A stretch of 7,983 nt of DNA. It comes from an uncultured Cetobacterium sp. GTDB lineage: Bacteria > Fusobacteriota > Fusobacteriia > Fusobacteriales > Fusobacteriaceae. Of this stretch, positions 1 to 4,284 are shown piece by piece (the stretch's first letter is position 1; each line of letters starts with the position of its first letter). The stretch is from the NCBI GenBank assembly GCA_900766645.1, contig CAAFWD010000203.1:1-7983 (forward strand), read 5' to 3'. Under the pieces are notes generated by a model, which was given only the letters and a program-made list of their open reading frames with translations, had not been told where the DNA came from and did no database searches. The translations under genes were made by a program, and so were the position numbers.

Positions 1-584
1 ATTATAGTTAATATTTGCAAGTTATATTTTTTTCTAATCTCTGCATCTTTTAAAGGCGTGTTGTCAAGATCTTCAGGAAGGTTACTTACAAATATCTCAG
101 CAATAACATTATTATTAAAAATTCCTAATATTAATATGGGATTATCAGGGTTCTTAAAAATAGTTTTTACTCCAATTTTACAGATCGCTCTATCAAATGA
201 TGTTTTAATAAAACCTATTTTAAATATCAAATACCAGATTATAACTATTGCTAAAATAGCTATTCCACCTTTTGAAAATATTTGAAAGCTATTTTCAGAG
301 CTTACTGTTAAAAATATATTGACTACCATGGAAACAATAGTAACAGTAAATATATATCCAAATAAAATAGTTAAAAAAGCTAATTTCCTTCTTTTTTTTG
401 AGCCCATAATAATTTCACTCTCTCCAGTTGTATATCCACAGTTAGTAAGCATTGAAATTACCTGAAATCTTGCTGTTTCTTCTGTTAAACCAGTAAGTCT
501 AAATAAAATTGTAAAAATTTCACAGATTAAAAGATAAGATAACATAAAAAAGAAAAAAGCTAAAATTGCGATGTCTATATTCAT
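1..584 (-). CDS. Membrane protein with C-terminal TrkA-C (RCK_C) domain, partial (3' end beyond window)
   Basis: The gene reads leftward from ATG at 584 with no stop before base 1, so 194 codons are visible and the C-terminus is missing. A GGGGGA ribosome site lies just before this ATG; an in-frame ATG at 596 overlaps that site and is less likely. The N-terminal half has hydrophobic segments at about residues 5-28, 68-93 and 106-126. Between the first two is the conserved cytosolic stretch ARFQVISMLTNCGYTTGESE (38-57), which I recognise from bacterial membrane proteins annotated as TrkA-C-domain proteins. From about residue 158 the sequence has the RCK_C pattern (VIAEIFV, then LKDAEIRKKYNLQIL). 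RCK_C domains bind small ligands such as nucleotides and gate ion transport, but the ligand and transported ion here are unknown. No RCK_N or NAD-binding motif is visible. It is divergent from the acetyltransferase gene. Confidence 0.85.
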   Translation of the reverse strand, partial: MNIDIAILAFFFFMLSYLLICEIFTILFRLTGLTEETARFQVISMLTNCGYTTGESEIIMGSKKRRKLAFLTILFGYIFTVTIVSMVVNIFLTVSSENSFQIFSKGGIAILAIVIIWYLIFKIGFIKTSFDRAICKIGVKTIFKNPDNPILILGIFNNNVIAEIFVSNLPEDLDNTPLKDAEIRKKYNLQILTI

Positions 585-649
585 AAAGTCCCCCATAATT
601 ATTTTATTTAATTTTATATTAGATAAAATTTAATAAAATCCTTCTAATA

Positions 650-681
650 TTGACAAAGGAAATAAAATAAAGTAATAGAAT
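650..681 (+). promoter_or_regulatory. Probable sigma-70-type promoter of the GNAT-ndk pair
   Basis: A perfect TTGACA lies at 650-655. Possible -10 elements are TAATAG at 673-678 (17-bp spacer, weak match) or TAGAAT at 676-681 (5/6 match but a 20-bp spacer). The same bases read on the other strand as TTGTCA (656 to 651), which could serve as a weak -35 for the divergent TrkA-C-domain gene, with TTAAAT 17 bp further on. The -35 is clear and the -10 assignment is uncertain. Confidence 0.5.
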
Positions 682-718
682 AGTTATATCAGAGATATTA
701 CAATAGGAGGCGGATCTT

Positions 719-1249
719 ATGTTTAAAGGAAAAAAAGTTAGATTAAGAGCGTATTGTGAAGATGATGTGGAAGTGGCATTGAATCTTATTGAAGAGGATG
801 GAATCAAGGAGCTATTACATATAGGTGTAATGTATCCTTATTCTTTAGATATGGAGAAAAATTTTGTAAAAACGTCGATGAATCCAACAGGAGAGTGCTT
901 TAATTTTGCCATTGAAAGAAATGAGGAAAAAGATTATATTGGCGGCTGTGGGATAAATAAAATAGATAGAAAAAATAGCATTGCTGAAATTGGAATATGG
1001 TTAGGAAAAGATTTCCATGGAAAAGGATATGGAGCAGATGCCTTAAGGCTTCTTTGTAGTTTTATATTTAATGAACTAAATGTAAATAAAATAAAACTTA
1101 ACTATTTTGAATTTAATGACAATGCTAGAAAATGTTATGATGCAGTTGGGTTTAAACCTGAAGGAATATTAAGAAAAGAGATTTATAGATATGGTAGATA
1201 TTCAGATGTTATAGCTATGGGATTATTTAGAAATGAATTAAAGATATAG
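719..1249 (+). CDS. GNAT-family N-acetyltransferase (RimJ/RimL-like)
   Basis: This 176-residue protein has the usual length and layout of the RimJ/RimL-type GNAT family (Acetyltransf_3), which transfers acetyl from acetyl-CoA to an amine on a protein N-terminus or small molecule. It opens with KVRLRAYCEDDVE, the typical first strand. The acetyl-CoA pyrophosphate-binding motif A is at residues 91-112, with the HGKGYGA core at 100-106. Motif B follows as NDNARKCYDAVGFKPEG at 133-149. The start is fixed by AGGAGG at 705-710, eight bases before the ATG. There are no transmembrane or signal segments, so it should be cytosolic. Its stop codon runs into the ribosome site of ndk 11 bp downstream, so the two are almost certainly cotranscribed. 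The substrate cannot be read from sequence. It may be a protein N-terminus, an antibiotic or another small amine. Confidence 0.93.
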   Translation: MFKGKKVRLRAYCEDDVEVALNLIEEDGIKELLHIGVMYPYSLDMEKNFVKTSMNPTGECFNFAIERNEEKDYIGGCGINKIDRKNSIAEIGIWLGKDFHGKGYGADALRLLCSFIFNELNVNKIKLNYFEFNDNARKCYDAVGFKPEGILRKEIYRYGRYSDVIAMGLFRNELKI

Positions 1250-1260
1250 GGAGTGAGTAT

Positions 1261-1665
1261 ATGGAGGAAACATTACTTATCATAAAACCGGATGCTGTAG
1301 AAAGAAAATTAATTGGTGAAATAATTCAAAGAATTGAAAGAAAAGGACTTGAAATAAAAGCTTTGAAAATGGAAAATATTTCTTTAGAAAAAGCTAAAAA
1401 GCACTATGAAGTTCATAAAGACAAAGATTTTTATAGAGGGCTGATCGAATTCATAACCTCTGGCCCTGTTGTATTAATGGTAATAGAGGGTAAAAATTGT
1501 GTAGAAATTGTGAGAGAGATGGCTGGAAGTACCTCTCCAAAAGAAGCAGTTCCCGGAACAATTAGAGGTGATTATTCCATGGATATATTAAAAAATGTTG
1601 TTCATACCTCAGATAGTTTAGAATCTAGTAAAAGAGAGATCTCAATTTTTTTTAAAAATCTCTAA
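1261..1665 (+). CDS. ndk: Nucleoside diphosphate kinase
   Basis: This enzyme exchanges the gamma phosphate between nucleoside triphosphates and diphosphates through a phosphohistidine, keeping the cytosolic NTP/dNTP pools in balance. The 134-residue length is normal for bacterial Ndk. The family residues are all present: Lys9 in the opening TLLIIKPDAV, Tyr49, Phe57, Arg85, Thr91, Arg102 in PGTIRGDY, Asn112 and the catalytic His115. The active-site signature reads NVVHTSDS, where most homologues have N-V/I-x-H-G/A-S-D-S. Thr after the catalytic His is a mild variation, and likewise GSTSPKEAVPGTIRGDY has Ser-Thr-Ser where Ala-Thr-Asn is common. GGGAG at 1249-1253 is the ribosome site and overlaps the last base of the upstream stop codon. 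It is the second gene of an acetyltransferase-ndk unit that ends in the terminator just downstream. Confidence 0.97.
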   Translation: MEETLLIIKPDAVERKLIGEIIQRIERKGLEIKALKMENISLEKAKKHYEVHKDKDFYRGLIEFITSGPVVLMVIEGKNCVEIVREMAGSTSPKEAVPGTIRGDYSMDILKNVVHTSDSLESSKREISIFFKNL

Positions 1666-1672
1666 CTTATAT

Positions 1673-1722
1673 AGTCCAAGAAATTATAGTTTTAAATAAC
1701 TTATATTTCTTGGGCTTTTTAT
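1673..1722 (+). terminator. Rho-independent terminator after ndk
   Basis: The arms at 1673-1684 (AGTCCAAGAAAT) and 1705-1716 (ATTTCTTGGGCT) form a 12-bp stem with one G-U pair. The stem continues inward with a one-base bulge and closes as AGTT/AACT (1688-1691/1698-1701) around a six-base loop. A T-rich tract follows from 1716. The other side of the hairpin lacks a T-run on the minus strand, so it should stop mainly rightward transcription. It sits in the gap between convergent genes. Confidence 0.85.
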
Positions 1723-1740
1723 TTTTATAGTTTTAAAATA

Positions 1741-2619
1741 TTAATCTATAACTTGAGATTTAGATGATTTATATAGTTTTATAGATGTATAAGTTATTAT
1801 AATCATAACTAACCAAGTTAATTTTGCTATTGGAAGAGTTTTTATTAGCGTAAATCCTACAATTACTCCAATAGTTCCAATAATTCCAACAATAAGAGTA
1901 GTTTTTCTATTATATGCTCCACTTTCAATAAACTTAATAGCTGCCACAGGCATTAATATTCCACAAGAACCCATTATAATTGGAAAAGCAGCTAAAGGAT
2001 TAAGACCCATAGCACAAACAAGAGCCATACAAGGAGCATACATTCCAACACCTAAAGTCATTAATGCACCTAAGATAAAATTTCCAAAAACAGCAATAAC
2101 TAACTTAATTCCTGAAAAACCAATGGCATCCCCTCCAGATGGAATTAAGTTAAACTTTTGAAGTATCATTAAAACTAAAACAGAGATTAAGGCATAAGAC
2201 ATATAACGCTGAACCTTATGTCTTTCTAACCTAGATACGATTTTAACACCAATAAGACTTCCTAAAACAGCAGAGATGATCATAGAACTTAAGGTAAAAT
2301 AGTCTACTCTAACATCTTTGATAAAAATAATTCCCTCAATAGCAGCAGGAAGACACTGGGCAGTCATAAGAGTTCCTGGAATGACTTTATCATCTGTTAA
2401 TTTAAACTCTTTAACCATTGCTGTCATGGTAGCAAAGCCTCCTATTCCAAGAGTATCTAAAAAATTGACAATGAACCCTGTGAATATAAGGATAAAAGTA
2501 TTTCCCTCGACTTCTTTTAATTTAGATTTCTTAAAATGAATATAATCTTTGATAAAAGCTATAAGAAATAATATTAACCCCAATATAAATAAAGTTATTA
2601 AAATTGTTGATACATTCAT
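1741..2619 (-). CDS. TauE/SafE-family membrane permease (putative sulfite/organosulfonate exporter)
   Basis: This polytopic inner-membrane protein of 292 residues has about eight hydrophobic segments (roughly 5-25, 42-60, 107-128, 139-157, 169-190, 207-230, 240-260, 266-284). It shows the two related halves of the TauE/SafE family. The first repeat signature is GFIVNFLDTLGIGGFATMT (48-66), and the second lies around GALMTLGVGMYAPCMAL (184-200) with GLNPLAAFPIIMGSC (205-219). Characterised members are implicated in export of sulfite, sulfoacetate or related anions, but many paralogues have unknown substrates, so the anion here is not settled. A very strong ribosome site (AGGGAGG, 2625-2631) precedes the ATG. 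It lies downstream of, and on the same strand as, the secreted YnjE-type sulfurtransferase, which supports a sulfur-related role. The 114-bp gap contains a hairpin and a candidate promoter. Confidence 0.88.
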   Translation of the reverse strand: MNVSTILITLFILGLILFLIAFIKDYIHFKKSKLKEVEGNTFILIFTGFIVNFLDTLGIGGFATMTAMVKEFKLTDDKVIPGTLMTAQCLPAAIEGIIFIKDVRVDYFTLSSMIISAVLGSLIGVKIVSRLERHKVQRYMSYALISVLVLMILQKFNLIPSGGDAIGFSGIKLVIAVFGNFILGALMTLGVGMYAPCMALVCAMGLNPLAAFPIIMGSCGILMPVAAIKFIESGAYNRKTTLIVGIIGTIGVIVGFTLIKTLPIAKLTWLVMIIITYTSIKLYKSSKSQVID

Positions 2620-2645
2620 AGCTCCCTCCCTAAAGAAATTAGTAA

Positions 2646-2657
2646 AAGATATATCTT
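2646..2657. repeat. 12-bp perfect palindrome near the permease transcription start
   Basis: AAGATATATCTT is a perfect 12-bp inverted repeat that overlaps the transcription start predicted from the promoter at 2659-2687. It could be an operator, but AT-rich palindromes of this length arise easily by chance. Confidence 0.3.
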
Positions 2658-2658
2658 C

Positions 2659-2687
2659 GTTATACTCCTTTTATAAGAAAAATACAA
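2659..2687 (-). promoter_or_regulatory. Candidate promoter of the TauE/SafE permease gene
   Basis: On the minus strand TTGTAT (2687 to 2682) is separated by 17 bp from TATAAC (2664 to 2659). The -10 is a good match and the -35 is a half match. The candidate lies after the hairpin that follows the sulfurtransferase gene, so the permease could be transcribed on its own as well as by readthrough. Confidence 0.45.
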
Positions 2688-2692
2688 GAAAT

Positions 2693-2730
2693 AAAAAAGG
2701 ATCGGAATTTGTATTATCCAATCCTTTTTA
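2693..2730 (-). terminator. Hairpin terminator after the sulfurtransferase gene
   Basis: AAAAAAGGAT (2693-2702) and ATCCTTTTTA (2721-2730) pair over nine or more bases around an 18-base loop. On the minus strand the right side of the stem runs into T6, giving a plausible intrinsic terminator four bases past the stop codon. Its GC core is short (GGAT/ATCC), so readthrough into the permease gene is likely. Confidence 0.6.
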
Positions 2731-2733
2731 CTT

Positions 2734-4047
2734 TTATTTAGATTTTTTACTTTCTACGATGATAGGGTTTTCTTTATAGAAAGACCACTCCATCCATCCA
2801 TTTGAATAAACAGATGTGTCATCTAGTCCAAGAACTTTAGAGTATACATATACTTCTCCAGCTCTCCATCCTGATCCACAGAAAAATACCATTCTATTTT
2901 CAGGATTTATACCTAAATTATTCCATAAAGTTATAATTTCATTTCCATTTCTCATAGTGTTATCTATATTTCTATAACTTTCTAAAGTTGTAGATGTAAG
3001 TCCAGAGTTACCCCAAATAGAACCGTCAGGTCTTCCTTTTCTATCCATATATGAATATCCAGATTCCTCACCAATATATTCTTTCCATGATCTTATATCA
3101 ACAAGTTGTTCATTAGGATTAGCTATCGCCTTTTTAGCTCCATCAATTCCAACAATAACTTCTTTGTTTATAATTTTTTCTGTACCAATGTTTTTAGAAG
3201 GTGATTTTTCAACGACTCCTCTCTCCATAGGGATATTATCTCTTTCTATGGCAGCAGTTCCACCATTGATAACTCTTACATCTTTAACACCAATATAGTT
3301 AAGAATAGACGCCACTCTATATGATGCCATAACATCCTCACCATATAAAATGATAGTTTCATCAACATTGATTCCATTATTTTTTGCAAAAGTTATTAAA
3401 TCCTCATCATTATTCATACTCCATAAAGGTGCGTGCTCAATTTCATCAGTGTTAATATGAACAGCTCCCTTTAAATGTGCTCTTATATATGAAAGCGCCT
3501 GATTTATTGGTCCCCATGAAACTTCAAAAACTCTATATCCATTTCCATTATATCCAATAGGATTTTTACCCTCTATCACATCTTGTGCCCAAACAGGTGG
3601 AACTAATAGTTCATAATTTTTAAATCTTGTCATAGGTAGTGATGAGTTATTAATCCACTCATTTGCATTATAGTAATGAACATTATCTATACCAAGATTC
3701 TTTAAATATTTCTCCACAGCAATATGATCTTTATTATTTGTATCATATAAAATTACATTTGTATCCTTAGATATCCCTTTTTCTTCTATACGCTTATTTA
3801 GTGCAGTTATATTTTTTTCTGTTAAAAATTTTGGTAATAACCAGTTTTTAGAAAAATCAGTAGCTCCTTTTATGTGTCCACCACGTTTGTCTCCCTCTAA
3901 TGCCCAACCATTAAAAGAATCACTAGAACGTGTATCTACAAGAATCCAATTTTTAGAGTCCATATTTTTTTGAACCTCTTTTGTTGTAAGTTCTTTAGAG
4001 TATAAAAAAGAACTTAAAATTAAAAATATTGTTAATAGTCTATTCAT
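2734..4047 (-). CDS. ynjE: Exported three-rhodanese-domain sulfurtransferase, YnjE type
   Basis: This 437-residue protein matches E. coli YnjE in length, signal peptide and order of motifs. Residues 1-17 (MNRLLTIFLILSSFLYS) are a signal peptide with likely cleavage before Lys18, so it should act outside the cytoplasmic membrane. Three rhodanese modules follow, at about 20-135, 148-278 and 296-432. In the first two the catalytic Cys position is replaced (ILYDTNN around 99-105, ILYGED around 233-238). The third carries the active loop CGSGWRA with Cys390, the only cysteine in the protein. Landmarks shared with YnjE include EVSWGP, IEHAPLWS, IRSWKEYIGEESGYSY and SNGWMEWS. Rhodaneses carry sulfane sulfur as a Cys persulfide from donors such as thiosulfate or mercaptopyruvate, but the physiological donor and acceptor are unknown. 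AAGGAG at 4055-4060 sets the start. The permease gene follows on the same strand. Confidence 0.93.
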   Translation of the reverse strand: MNRLLTIFLILSSFLYSKELTTKEVQKNMDSKNWILVDTRSSDSFNGWALEGDKRGGHIKGATDFSKNWLLPKFLTEKNITALNKRIEEKGISKDTNVILYDTNNKDHIAVEKYLKNLGIDNVHYYNANEWINNSSLPMTRFKNYELLVPPVWAQDVIEGKNPIGYNGNGYRVFEVSWGPINQALSYIRAHLKGAVHINTDEIEHAPLWSMNNDEDLITFAKNNGINVDETIILYGEDVMASYRVASILNYIGVKDVRVINGGTAAIERDNIPMERGVVEKSPSKNIGTEKIINKEVIVGIDGAKKAIANPNEQLVDIRSWKEYIGEESGYSYMDRKGRPDGSIWGNSGLTSTTLESYRNIDNTMRNGNEIITLWNNLGINPENRMVFFCGSGWRAGEVYVYSKVLGLDDTSVYSNGWMEWSFYKENPIIVESKKSK

Positions 4048-4085
4048 AAAACCTCTCCTTATAGTGAAATTTAAATTATCTATAT

Positions 4086-4113
4086 ATTATACTATAAATG
4101 TTTAGAATGTGAA
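4086..4113 (-). promoter_or_regulatory. Promoter of the ynjE-type gene
   Basis: On the minus strand TTCACA (4113 to 4108, 5/6 match to TTGACA) is separated by 16 bp from a perfect TATAAT (4091 to 4086). The -10 ends 38 bp before the ATG, which leaves a short leader that includes the AAGGAG ribosome site. This is the clearest minus-strand promoter in the window. Confidence 0.65.
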
Positions 4114-4192
4114 AATAAAACATAAAAAAATATCTTAAATTAAAAAAATTTTTTGAAATTTATATATAATAAACTAATATGAAGCATCAATA

Positions 4193-4226
4193 AACAAAAA
4201 ACTTTTATTTTTTTGTTAAAAAAGTT
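4193..4226. repeat. Two overlapping, mutually exclusive AT inverted repeats in the divergent intergenic region
   Basis: AACAAAAAA (4193-4201) and TTTTTTGTT (4209-4217) form a perfect 9-bp inverted repeat with a seven-base loop. The overlapping pair AACTTTT (4200-4206) and AAAAGTT (4220-4226) forms another, seven bp with a 13-base spacer. A TATAAT follows at 4226-4231 without a good -35. The block lies upstream of the MerR-type promoter. It may be a regulatory site, or simply low-complexity AT sequence. Confidence 0.3.
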
Positions 4227-4236
4227 ATAATATACG

Positions 4237-4267
4237 TTGACCCTCCCCCAAGGGAATAGGTTATATT
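4237..4267 (+). promoter_or_regulatory. MerR-type promoter/operator with 19-bp spacer, upstream of the regulator-reductase fusion
   Basis: TTGACC (4237-4242) and TATATT (4262-4267) are separated by 19 bp, the overlong spacing typical of promoters that MerR-family proteins activate by untwisting the DNA. A GC-rich dyad, ACC-N4-CCC-AA-GGG-N4-GGT, spans 4240-4261 and is centred at 4250.5, inside the spacer as expected for a MerR dimer. It stands out as the only C/G-rich patch in the intergenic region. Autoregulation by the N-terminal domain of the following gene is the simplest reading. Confidence 0.75.
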
Positions 4268-4284
4268 TTTATCTGAGGTGAAAT

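Noticed and set aside
58..285. Rightward 75-codon open frame
   Set aside because: It lies opposite the TrkA-C-domain gene, whose minus-strand frame is open over the whole interval and has clear family motifs. The rightward frame has no ribosome site or recognisable motif.
2659..2670. AAGGAG on the minus strand (2670 to 2665) ahead of the permease
   Set aside because: No start codon follows at a usable distance, and the real start has its own AGGGAGG. The AAGGAG forms part of the promoter spacer.
2318..2779. Two rightward open frames over the permease start and the intergenic gap
   Set aside because: They are antisense to the TauE/SafE gene, the hairpin and the end of the sulfurtransferase gene. 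They have no family features and no ribosome sites.
4108..4125. Possible CRP/FNR-type site around TGTGA at 4109-4113
   Set aside because: Only one half-site is present, with no matching inverted half at the right distance. The bases are better explained as the -35 of the minus-strand promoter.
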